A DNA stretch of 64,000 nt, taken from the IMG/VR virus record IMGVR_UViG_3300044959_000131, positions 112,946 through 176,945 of that record; one strand, written 5' to 3'. The position numbers and the translations under genes are program-made. Origin of the DNA: a virus. Shown here piece after piece: positions 17,601 to 25,253 of this stretch (the first letter of the stretch is position 1; each line of letters opens with the position of its first letter). The notes beneath the pieces are model-generated. The model saw nothing but the letters and a program-made list of their open reading frames with translations, did not search any database and was not told where the DNA came from.

Positions 17601-19947
17601 CGCAGGACCAGAGGACGTGACAATCCTACTTGCTGATGGGATCAGTAAGGACAATACACAAGACATTTCGGGCCTCACGTACGATGCGTTTGGATTCAAG
17701 AGCCGGTCTTACGAGGAGCAAGAAGGTCGTAAGTTCTGCGTCGAGACGCCCTTCCCAGTAGAAGGAACTACACAGGCACCAAAGGTCTACTTCGAGAAGT
17801 ATCCTCGTACTTCCAATCAGTACGAACCAGCGGTAAGCCACCACCGCGCTTTGCCCAGTACTGAGTACCCCAGTGGAGGTCACGTACTCGACTTCATGGT
17901 CGATAAGTTCCTCGACGGGACCGGTGCCAAGGCAACAATGGATTCTGGGGCCGACTGGTATAACTCATCCCCAAATACGACGCTCGGCTGGTCACTGATG
18001 GTCGATTTTGGGAAAGACATAGAGGTTGGTTTCGTACAAATCAGGTGGCGTGGAAGCGGTTCGGCTCCGTTTTCCATTACAAACTACACCTCTACATACC
18101 ATGGTTTGATTGCGAACCTCTACAAGGCAAACAATGCGGGAGGTTCTCCGTCCAACTCAAGCGTCGTCAGAACGAGCGGTTCGAATCTGGCAACAACGTC
18201 TGGATCGACGACTGTCTCCTTGACCTCAGGAGATTTCTTAGGTCCTCTGACCTCTGGACCGTTCACAAATGGTTCGATGGTCGCAGGGCAGAAGACGTTC
18301 TCTGCGCCACCTGGAACATTCTTTCAAAGTGACTTCATGAAAGTTCTGAAAGTCACAGCCGGGGCCGGCTCGGACATCGGTTCGTACAGAATCATTGGTG
18401 TGTCTTTGGACGGTTCTACAGTGACGATTCGGAACCTAGACCAGACTGATAAGCTCTGGGGAACGAGCGCTTCTGGCGTAACCTATGAAGTGCGAGATGC
18501 CGTTCGAGAAGAAGACTTGTTGAACGTTTCGGGTGCTCGGCTTTGTGTCGAGAGGCTTCTCACACCGACATCGGCACAGGTCCGTACGGCCCCATCGTTT
18601 ACAACCTCGAACGCCACGTGGTCAGCCGTCATCCCAACATGGGAGCATGTGAAGAGGCTCTCCTACAGCACCGAGGCCGAGCCTCCTGACGTCAAAAACA
18701 ATGGTACTTGGTCCTCGAATTACGGTCGAAACGATTACAGCCAACCGCGAGATTCGAAATCGTACATGGATCTCACGGACCTGCCACCATCAAGAAGAAC
18801 AGGTCGTTGGTGGAAATTTACTGCCATGCCAAGGTTTAATAGCCAACTTTTAGGCGGTTTATTATTCCACCTATGCTCATTCGAGTTCTATGACACAGCT
18901 GGAAACAAGTTGGGAACGAGCAGGTACGCTATGACAGACCAGGCTCGTACAAATCCCGACTTCTTCTACAGCTACCTGAGCAGAGTAGATTTTATTCAAG
19001 CCGCTCACGACGCTGCCGGTGGACCTTCCGCCGGTGTGAACGGGAACGGGAACCTTGGTGGAGTAAACGGAGATACCTTCACAACAGTAGGATCTCTTCC
19101 ATTCAGAGGATTCGGTGTCAAACGCCCACTATTCACCGACGGCGTTGCGACATCTCCAAATACGTTCTCGTCCGCTACGGCAAATTGGGTCAGCGCGGAT
19201 GTCGGTAGAATGATTCACATCTTGTCCGGCCCAAATGCCGGATACTACCGAATCGCGACGCTAGTATCATCGACAGCTGTTACGGTAACACGAATGTCTG
19301 GTGCACCAGTTTCGTTCACGAACGAATCAAACATCTCCTTCAGCGTGTACGAGGGCATCAATGCCGGGGGTGTGTACCCTGACAAGCTCTACTTCCCTGC
19401 TGATGGGAGGGAGTTCACCATCGCTTCAATCAGCGACGACATGCAGACAATCACGATCGCCGAAACGTTTCAGAAACCACGAACGGGCGTTCAGTGGGAG
19501 ATAAGGAGACCAGCTTACAATACTGCCTCTACGACGACAGATCCGTCCAAGACAGCTCGCCTTACGCTTCCTCAGTCGACGTATCCTGTGCAGAGCGGCG
19601 ATATCTGCCATGACAGCACTGGTCATCACCGATTCTTCTCCGAAGACATCGGTCAGGGATGGAGCCGTTCGACCGGATCGACTCCTGGAGGTTCAACATT
19701 TGTTGGTGGTAGTACCGAACCTGTTTTCCATCCAGACTCAGCAGGAAGGCTTCTGTACATTGATACTGGGCCGAATGTCGGAGTCTATGAGATTGCCTCT
19801 GTCATAGACCAATACACCGTCACGCTGGTGAATCATTACACAGGCGGTTCGGTCTCCTTAACACCAGATGCTGGACCGATCACTTTTCGAGTATATGGAG
19901 AGAGGCGATTCCGAATTACCAGATACGTAACTGGATTGAGGGCATGA
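14656..19947 (+). CDS. Giant virion protein with six copies of a beta-rich repeat
   Basis: The 1763-residue product is almost wholly beta-predicted and Gly/Ser/Thr/Asn-rich. Six degenerate repeats of about 60-70 residues share the core DVGxxLxIxTGxxAGxYxI followed by a VTL/VTV strand: encoded near 15150-15390, 16130-16340, 17360-17580, 18300-18500, 19140-19350 and 19690-19900. Between repeats 1 and 5 lie larger propeller-like stretches. Size, repeats and position among adhesin-like genes suggest a long side fibre or a large receptor-binding structure. No enzyme motif is evident. Confidence 0.75.
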   Translation: MAIKDVIGILTLRTQNGDVLQDSNLSFRMPALYRTIYRWNNNYAGDEPYIYTQPFKQAYLLEDDDITVGHGTFAGTNYPVFFTSSMSASQMTTYDHPRFRNTRTLGTVPASDIPRVIGSVSAASRYPGQVGGWGAGDETLSIVDIPIDYTQIGNVYIHPAYQTTDTVSTTLGANYVTYTNGQFWDGIAVRPGGFNLVRIETGADAGFYFIQHNDRTNNRLYLRCLDGRKFSALATASGLTMTACSGRRAWFNETNIIPLSVGTVEAGGRFNPRKDDVNNRNSFILRVTFDKTGSTEAAAGTEQQGSYFISLRPFTHGSGSLLDTQANRDEGGPSNNYLVGFNQNDPNPQWFTHFTGGVNGIDIDWDNQRVWFGYTDASNQSSIAFWRYKTCEGFRHIACYLGNAKQANFVNPPIVLGPGDVITNVEMGSRTGSAKNWCYITIYHASGGNAGVVIIKEGLTTLQYRVADGVPASKLAGSVVDKSRAREFSNITTTASTNVIVDNEGATFTAADIGRVIKIHSGIDAGTYKIATIVNSNTVTVQTLSGGTVSFNGSSGAMAEIGDRLYLFFNDNTTGAGKINYMESMAPGTFLTRTVSMTNGANINTRTAGGAGLRYGQKNLCSIDRATGDVYWLSNDVQQQINKYDVASNTHSFLTISDIQAPAGGSPANPATPTIFTAIHVNTKFDHIWVGTDQGHVRLLKSNFSGATAKRYFGNDATTYENPVGFKRSAGWETSGVNNYVRSYWEHADGRMSAGLSAPNSGLFDKAWYSQEADNWFFKGDFRGNSTNEVPAEVHDPYGNFLYITPPFISGVGSPRVMLGQYEVQYQWDNANSKWIPREVIQKGLPNKSVSDTTNPGCLTRPIHSTFEDVVFGVKLRFNRQGGATPPNNEFLGRAGQSRTTTSDGSTTASSATFGGSGFVIGDVGKLLRIETGADAGVYRISGYTSSTSVTLVNLDGSAFSATASASGLTYTVWDLGTPGSNAGPEDVTILLADGISKDNTQDISGLTYDAFGFKSRSYEEQEGRKFCVETPFPVEGTTQAPKVYFEKYPRTSNQYEPAVSHHRALPSTEYPSGGHVLDFMVDKFLDGTGAKATMDSGADWYNSSPNTTLGWSLMVDFGKDIEVGFVQIRWRGSGSAPFSITNYTSTYHGLIANLYKANNAGGSPSNSSVVRTSGSNLATTSGSTTVSLTSGDFLGPLTSGPFTNGSMVAGQKTFSAPPGTFFQSDFMKVLKVTAGAGSDIGSYRIIGVSLDGSTVTIRNLDQTDKLWGTSASGVTYEVRDAVREEDLLNVSGARLCVERLLTPTSAQVRTAPSFTTSNATWSAVIPTWEHVKRLSYSTEAEPPDVKNNGTWSSNYGRNDYSQPRDSKSYMDLTDLPPSRRTGRWWKFTAMPRFNSQLLGGLLFHLCSFEFYDTAGNKLGTSRYAMTDQARTNPDFFYSYLSRVDFIQAAHDAAGGPSAGVNGNGNLGGVNGDTFTTVGSLPFRGFGVKRPLFTDGVATSPNTFSSATANWVSADVGRMIHILSGPNAGYYRIATLVSSTAVTVTRMSGAPVSFTNESNISFSVYEGINAGGVYPDKLYFPADGREFTIASISDDMQTITIAETFQKPRTGVQWEIRRPAYNTASTTTDPSKTARLTLPQSTYPVQSGDICHDSTGHHRFFSEDIGQGWSRSTGSTPGGSTFVGGSTEPVFHPDSAGRLLYIDTGPNVGVYEIASVIDQYTVTLVNHYTGGSVSLTPDAGPITFRVYGERRFRITRYVTGLRA

Positions 19948-19950
19948 TTC

Positions 19951-21762
19951 GTGACTGTCTCTGCTATCAGTGGCATCACAATCGAGGGGCAGCCTCAGCA
20001 GCTCTCGAGCTTCATCCGATCCGGGGTCGTATATGTGATGTGGCACACGCCAATCACGAACACCCTGAAGCGTCTGAGCTGGAAGCCGCATGACGCCCCG
20101 AACTTCGCGGAAGTCAGTCCTCAACTCGGAGGCCTGTTCAACAACCTATCGGCTCTATACGATCCTGCCACTGATCACGTAGTCGTCATATGGGACGATG
20201 GAACCTCCATCGACGGTAATCGAGATGGGTATTTGTACTCAGCTCGATTCAATCCAACGACTGGTGCCCTAGTATCCGGTCCTGTATCCCTCTTCCCAGG
20301 CTCAAATCCACGATTGGCGTATCGGCAGGGACAGGTCGGTGACTGGCTTCTCTACTACAGGACGGCACGCAATGGCGGCGTCTATGGAAGAGTCAGCAAG
20401 AATGGAGGTCTGACCTGGGAATCTGGTTACCCATTGCTCAACAACAAGGTCGCCGATACGAAATCCATAGAAGTCGTTTCGTTCTCATCCCAGAATGCGT
20501 CTATTGCTCAGATTGGAACGGAGACACGAAAGCTGAAAGAGGTATTCACTCTTATTCGAACAAGACCTCTCACAAGCATCGTCAAGCATCCAACGCTTCC
20601 TAATCAGTTTTTCCTTGGCGAGCCGTCGAAGTTAAATGACTTGACTCTGACGGACAACCTTAGAGGAGCACTCGTTCTATCAACAGACAACACGAAGCTC
20701 TACCATCTCGATGGGATCCAGCAAGGAACATCCGATGGAATTGGCGCCGTCTCGAAGATGATCGTCACTGGTATCGTCCCGTCCATTGTTGCCTCTGCTG
20801 GTCCAACAGGGAATGGTGACGATGTCAATGAGTATACTCTTACGCCGAGCGCAGGAACGCTGAATGTAGACCTTCCAGGAACATCATGTGCTGTCTCTCT
20901 CGGCGTTTCCGCTTCATATGGATATGTTGCCCAGTACGCAGACAACTCCTCAACGGCGGGTCAGTTTGTTGTCGTTAACCTTTCCACAGGAGCAACTGCA
21001 ACTGCTCTCACTGGCATTCAAGGAGTCAGGGCTATTGCAGTAGCGAACTTCCTATCTCCAGCTCTTATCTTCGTCGCTACGACAGAGGCTGGGGTTGAGA
21101 GACTTCGTGTCTACCAAGAGAATGCTCTTTCTCCAACGCTACTCCTGAATACGAAGCTCAACTCCAGGGCCAACGCCCTTACCGTGGTTATAGATCCAGC
21201 GAACCCAAGTGGCGCACTGATCTACGCTTCACTTACAGACAGGTTCAACATCTACAAATACACGAACCCTTCGAAGCCTCTCATTTTACTCGACACAATT
21301 ACTCTTCCAGGCGGCGGGACCTTCTTTCAGTCTCAAATTGCTTCAAACGGAAACATCGTCGTCGCTTGCGGAAACGCAGGCGTGATGGTGATGGATCCAG
21401 ACGGAAAAATCCTTGCCCAAGTTACGCTTTCCGGAAAGGTCGTCGAGCAGTGGAGGCCTCAAACAGCTTACGCATTGAACGCCCTTGTGCGTCCAAGGGA
21501 CGTTCATCAGTTTTCAAGAAGCCGGTACTACTTCAAGGTCACAACCGCAGGAACTTCTGGAAAGTCTGAACCTCTCTGGGCGGCTAGTGGAACCGTATCT
21601 GACAACACAGTTGCTTGGCAGGCTGTTGGTGTAATGGACGGATATGCCACAGGCCTCGCCATCGATGAAGACACAAAGAGGATATACGCTGTTGGAACCG
21701 CCGGAGGACCATTGGGCACAGACGGCAGAGTGTGGTTGATTACAGCCAGTGGGTTACTCTGA
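19951..21762 (+). CDS. Propeller-like virion protein with Asp-box and C-terminal carbohydrate-binding-like domain
   Basis: The 603-residue product uses a GTG start at 19951, just after the previous stop; a nearby ATG at 19944 is in another frame. About residues 149-157 read SKNGGLTWE, a canonical Asp-box of sialidase/BNR-type propellers, and repeated beta blades surround it (YLYSARFNPTTGAL, LLYYRTARNGGVYGRV). Near residues 500-560 a WRPQTAYALNALVRP...YYFKVTTAGTSG...PLW module resembles small chitin/carbohydrate-binding domains of phage fibres. A role in recognising surface glycans is likely; hydrolytic activity cannot be claimed because a full catalytic set is not visible. Confidence 0.7.
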   Translation: MTVSAISGITIEGQPQQLSSFIRSGVVYVMWHTPITNTLKRLSWKPHDAPNFAEVSPQLGGLFNNLSALYDPATDHVVVIWDDGTSIDGNRDGYLYSARFNPTTGALVSGPVSLFPGSNPRLAYRQGQVGDWLLYYRTARNGGVYGRVSKNGGLTWESGYPLLNNKVADTKSIEVVSFSSQNASIAQIGTETRKLKEVFTLIRTRPLTSIVKHPTLPNQFFLGEPSKLNDLTLTDNLRGALVLSTDNTKLYHLDGIQQGTSDGIGAVSKMIVTGIVPSIVASAGPTGNGDDVNEYTLTPSAGTLNVDLPGTSCAVSLGVSASYGYVAQYADNSSTAGQFVVVNLSTGATATALTGIQGVRAIAVANFLSPALIFVATTEAGVERLRVYQENALSPTLLLNTKLNSRANALTVVIDPANPSGALIYASLTDRFNIYKYTNPSKPLILLDTITLPGGGTFFQSQIASNGNIVVACGNAGVMVMDPDGKILAQVTLSGKVVEQWRPQTAYALNALVRPRDVHQFSRSRYYFKVTTAGTSGKSEPLWAASGTVSDNTVAWQAVGVMDGYATGLAIDEDTKRIYAVGTAGGPLGTDGRVWLITASGLL

Positions 21763-21911
21763 TGGCCGATCTATTCGTAACCATAGTATCTATTGTTCCG
21801 AAACCATCGACCTTCACAGTCGACAAGCCGAAGGACGATAAGGGAAATAGTCTCAGCAACGGGACATTTACCGGTCTGCAACAGGGCCAGCTTCAGACGC
21901 CCGGTAAGTGA
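21762..21911 (+). CDS. 49-residue microprotein in the fibre operon
   Basis: The ATG at 21762-21764 uses the last base of the previous stop codon, and the frame ends with TGA at 21909-21911. The product, MADLFVTIVSIVPKPSTFTV...LQTPGK, has a hydrophobic N-terminus and a polar tail. Coupled translation, exact fit to the gap and a good ribosome binding site (AAAGGAGAG) for the next gene overlapping its end all support a real gene. Function unknown. Confidence 0.6.
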   Translation: MADLFVTIVSIVPKPSTFTVDKPKDDKGNSLSNGTFTGLQQGQLQTPGK

Positions 21912-21923
21912 AAGGAGAGTGCC

Positions 21924-23231
21924 ATGCCATTCCCAGTCACAGCAAGGTACTTCCTGAACTTCAGAAACTCAGATACTGGACTGACTCCGACGTTCATTTT
22001 TTTCAAGCAGGCAGTCGCTCCGTTCAACGACGTGCCACCTCCGACGGTTTTCGAGCGTAGCAACGGCATGTACTGGTTCGACTGGACATGGATGACGCCG
22101 ACGGACGTAGACATCATCTTCGAGGTCGATGGTGGCCCATCAATCCCAACGGAAGAGGTCCGTTACATCAAAGGCGTCATCAGTCCAAGAGACAGATTCC
22201 TAGATGAGCCAATTTCTCAAGTCGTCACAGACGTCTGGACAGACAGTGCATCGTACGCTGCCGGACAAAAGGGAAAGAGAGTCGATGATATCGGATCGTC
22301 AAGCGACACGAGTTCTACTCCATCTCTGTTTGGTAAGGCGCTTCTCTATAAAGAGAACATTCGCGGCGACGCTCCAGGACTGTCCGACGGAAACAGCATC
22401 AAGCAGGTCTACACTCGCATTGGAGCTCCTGTCTCGTCGGACATCTCAACAGACATAGCGAATGTTCAATCAACAGCCAATACGATAAACACCAAACTTG
22501 GCACACCAGCAGGCCCGTCCGTCTCTGCCGATATAGCCAACGTAAAGTCTGACACGGCTGCCATCAAACTGAAAACTGATAACCTTCCAACAGACCCGGC
22601 CAGTCAGTCCGCGACTAATACGAGCATCACGAACGCTGTAGCGAGTATCAAAGGAGCGGATTCGAGAGACTTGACTCAGATTGCAGGAGCTGGAGCGTTC
22701 ATTCCTGGAGTCGACAACCTGCATCAGATCAAGAGCTCGATTTCGCCACCGAGTGCCATTGCCGGGGCCGTATTCGACGAGTTGTTGGCAGGTCACACGA
22801 TCCCAGGAAGCGCTGGAGAGAAGCTAGCTTCGACGGCATCATCAGCTGACGTTTTGTCCGCTCAGGCCTCTATCAAAGGCGCAGGTGATATAGACAACAC
22901 TCAGACCTACAACCGCCTCGGCGCTCCTTCTGGGGCTTCGATTTCCGATGACATTGCATCCATCAAGAGCGACACCTCATCTATTAGCACTGGTACAGCC
23001 TCCATCGCAGCCAAACTGACGAGGGCTCTCGGTCTAATGCACGAAAACTCTGTCCTCGACAATACCGTATTCGACGGCAACAATAACCTGACGAGTGCAC
23101 GTCTTAGAATCTACGATTCGAAGGCGAATGCGCTTATCGCCGGAGCGACTGGTCTTCTTCACACGTACACCATTTCGGCATCATACGTTGGTGAGAACGT
23201 TCAGACGTACACAGTCGTACTTGAACCATGA
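21924..23231 (+). CDS. Fibre protein with heptad/SADIANVKSDT-type repeats
   Basis: The 435-residue product has an N-terminal beta domain (FPVTARYFLNFRNSDTGLTP...EVRYIKGVISPRDRF) and then a long region of repeats such as SxDIANVxS, TRIGAPVSSDIST and GAPSGASISDDIASIKSDTSSI that form coiled-coil-like rods in phage tail fibres. The C-terminal 60 residues form a beta module (ARLRIYDSKANALIAGATG...YTVVLEP). The repeats suggest a trimeric fibre shaft capped by small beta domains. It overlaps the next gene by four bases. Confidence 0.7.
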   Translation: MPFPVTARYFLNFRNSDTGLTPTFIFFKQAVAPFNDVPPPTVFERSNGMYWFDWTWMTPTDVDIIFEVDGGPSIPTEEVRYIKGVISPRDRFLDEPISQVVTDVWTDSASYAAGQKGKRVDDIGSSSDTSSTPSLFGKALLYKENIRGDAPGLSDGNSIKQVYTRIGAPVSSDISTDIANVQSTANTINTKLGTPAGPSVSADIANVKSDTAAIKLKTDNLPTDPASQSATNTSITNAVASIKGADSRDLTQIAGAGAFIPGVDNLHQIKSSISPPSAIAGAVFDELLAGHTIPGSAGEKLASTASSADVLSAQASIKGAGDIDNTQTYNRLGAPSGASISDDIASIKSDTSSISTGTASIAAKLTRALGLMHENSVLDNTVFDGNNNLTSARLRIYDSKANALIAGATGLLHTYTISASYVGENVQTYTVVLEP

Positions 23232-24136
23232 TATCAATCACCAAGCTAGTAGTCAGGTCTTTTACGCTCGACTACTTGGACATCTTCTGGGAGATTTCTC
23301 CATTGGCTGGCCCGACCGTCGAGGGCCAGCCTCACGAAATATTCGATTATGATTTCTACGTACTAAGAGCTGAGGCTCCAGCAGGTCCGTACCAGCAGAT
23401 TGGAGGACCTTTCAGAGATACGTACTCATTTCGAGATTTGAGGATCAATCTTCTCCATAAGTGGAGATCTCTGCACTACAAAATCAAGATTGTTCACAGA
23501 CCGACTGGAGAGACCACAGAGTCCAATCCAGCCAGTAGCAACGATCCGGAGCCAGATCTCATTGCAGAAGAAATTAATCGTCTTGAAGACATCCTCTTCC
23601 GTGAGTTCATTGGCCGCAAATGTTGGCTTTTCCCAGTCCGTACATTCGGACCTCTTTGTACGTGCGTAGACCCTGTCTTGAAGAGGAGAGCCCGGTCGAA
23701 TCACGCGCTCTGCTTTGGAACAGGATGGCTTGGAGGATACCACAATCCGGTCGAGTGTTATGTTCAGTTCGACCCATCCGCGAAGCAGACGATGCCTAAT
23801 TCTCTTCAAGAACAACAACCTAGCAATACCTCGGCGAGACTCATCTCCTTCCCACCTGTCTCTCCACGAGACATACTCGTCGAGTCAGAAAACAGGCGGT
23901 GGCGTGTCGTTTCCGTCACTACGACTCAGAGGTTGAGGTCGTCTCTTCATCAAGAGCTTACTCTGCACGAGATTCCACGTGGAGACATTGAGTACGAATT
24001 ACCGGTGAAGGTGGACGTCAAAGGGCTGGTGCCGTCGGCGGAACGAAACTTCACCAATCCCCATAATGTGGAGCGAGACGGTGACTATCAGGACATTTTC
24101 GCTTTCTTCGGTCACGCTCGAGGCACTCAGCGATGA
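23228..24136 (+). CDS. Virion protein with Cys-rich zinc-like domain
   Basis: The 302-residue product starts in an ATGA overlap. Residues about 25-95 resemble an immunoglobulin/fibronectin-like strand pattern (YDFYVLRAEAPAGPYQQIGGPFRDTYSFRD), followed by a compact Cys cluster (KCWLFP...LCTCVD...HALCFGTGW...VECYV) likely to bind zinc, and a beta-rich C-terminus. This arrangement is seen in structural proteins at the head-tail interface or baseplate. Its place directly before the tail completion-like protein fits a connector. Specific function unknown. Confidence 0.6.
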   Translation: MISITKLVVRSFTLDYLDIFWEISPLAGPTVEGQPHEIFDYDFYVLRAEAPAGPYQQIGGPFRDTYSFRDLRINLLHKWRSLHYKIKIVHRPTGETTESNPASSNDPEPDLIAEEINRLEDILFREFIGRKCWLFPVRTFGPLCTCVDPVLKRRARSNHALCFGTGWLGGYHNPVECYVQFDPSAKQTMPNSLQEQQPSNTSARLISFPPVSPRDILVESENRRWRVVSVTTTQRLRSSLHQELTLHEIPRGDIEYELPVKVDVKGLVPSAERNFTNPHNVERDGDYQDIFAFFGHARGTQR

Positions 24137-24428
24137 GCTGATGAAAATTGCTGCTGCCCAAGAAGCCAAAGAAACCCAACAAAGCCGGAGAGACCGACTA
24201 AAGAAGTATTTGAAATCTACAGCGCTCATCAGTGCCGGTGCTGGTGTTGGATACGGCGCTGGAATGATTGCCGAGAAAGCATTCGAGAAGCTATTCGGTC
24301 CGAAGTGGAACTCACTACCATTGTCTTCAAAATTACGAATTCTTGGAGCTGCGGCAGGTGCGGCCTCTGTTGGTGCATTGGCTGCCCGTGAATGGCTCGC
24401 TCACGAACGTAGCGAGGCGCTAAAATGA
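24081..24428 (+). CDS. Small membrane-active protein with LSDELMKIA motif
   Basis: I chose GTG 24081 because GGAG lies seven bases upstream; ATG 24066 has no ribosome site, and ATG 24141 would cut through the LSDELMKIA motif (residues 16-24 from the GTG). The product of about 115 residues has two Gly/Ala-rich hydrophobic stretches (ALISAGAGVGYGAGMIAEKAF, ILGAAAGAASVGALAAREWL). It overlaps the end of the previous gene by 56 bases and the next start by four. Like the other KIA proteins it could be packaged in the head and act on membranes during entry; this is inference. Confidence 0.6.
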   Translation: MTIRTFSLSSVTLEALSDELMKIAAAQEAKETQQSRRDRLKKYLKSTALISAGAGVGYGAGMIAEKAFEKLFGPKWNSLPLSSKLRILGAAAGAASVGALAAREWLAHERSEALK

Positions 24429-25228
24429 GCATCAAGGTCCCATCAGGACTTCCGCAACCTCAAGGGCCAGGTGAAGACCCCCTCCTACATTACACGAAGG
24501 TATTCGTCAGGTTCCTTCAAGCTGTATTCGCTACATTCGAGAAGGGTGCCTATCGATGGGTGGATGACGAGGCCACCTCTGACATCATCATCACGGACCA
24601 AGCCACCATCGCAAGAGAAGTCGTCGAGAAGAGACCGGCAATCATTCTAACCAGAGGACCGGCCTCTTTCGGCAACATCTCGATGAATCAGTTTGCAGGA
24701 CCAGGTCCTCTCCCCCGAACAAGGGGGGCCGATTTGAAGTACCCAAACCTAGATCCTGAAACAGGCACCAAACGGTACACGGACCTCGTTGCCTGCACGA
24801 TGACCTACAACTGTCTTTCGAAAGAAGGTCTCGAAGCCCAGAGAATCGCTTGGATTTCCATGATGGCGACGAGACGCCTGAAGTCCTCTCTCATGAACTC
24901 CGGTATACACCGGGTGGGTGAGGAGATGCAGGTTGGGTCAGAGTCGTCTCCTGGAGCCATCGTCCAGCCAGAGTCTGACAACGAAATCACAATGGTCTCG
25001 GTCTCGGTTCCGTTCTACTTCCAGGACTTCTGGTCCATTGGACCCAAAGATAAATTGCTTCTCAAACACATCGACCTGGCCTTAACGTCATCCCTAAACT
25101 ACCCGGCTCCAGGAGCCGTGACGATTCGTGAACCAGGGATGAACGGTAAAGTTCTCACGTACGACAAGACACTTTCACTCGTACAGCGGGTCCGTACTCA
25201 AGTTGGCACTCCGAAGCCAAGGAAGTAG
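24425..25228 (+). CDS. Probable tail completion/terminator-like protein
   Basis: The 267-residue product precedes the sheath gene directly, a slot often used for tail terminator or neck proteins in contractile phages. An N-terminal helix (DPLLHYTKVFVRFLQAVFATFE) is followed by beta strands (AIILTRGPASFGNISMNQF, DLVACTMTYNCLSKEGLEAQRIAWISMMATRRLKS) reminiscent of small tail-terminator folds. No signature proves it. It is coupled to the previous gene by ATGA overlap. Confidence 0.5.
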   Translation: MSIKVPSGLPQPQGPGEDPLLHYTKVFVRFLQAVFATFEKGAYRWVDDEATSDIIITDQATIAREVVEKRPAIILTRGPASFGNISMNQFAGPGPLPRTRGADLKYPNLDPETGTKRYTDLVACTMTYNCLSKEGLEAQRIAWISMMATRRLKSSLMNSGIHRVGEEMQVGSESSPGAIVQPESDNEITMVSVSVPFYFQDFWSIGPKDKLLLKHIDLALTSSLNYPAPGAVTIREPGMNGKVLTYDKTLSLVQRVRTQVGTPKPRK

Positions 25229-25253
25229 ATGAAAAGGTAAAAGGAGCGCAAAG

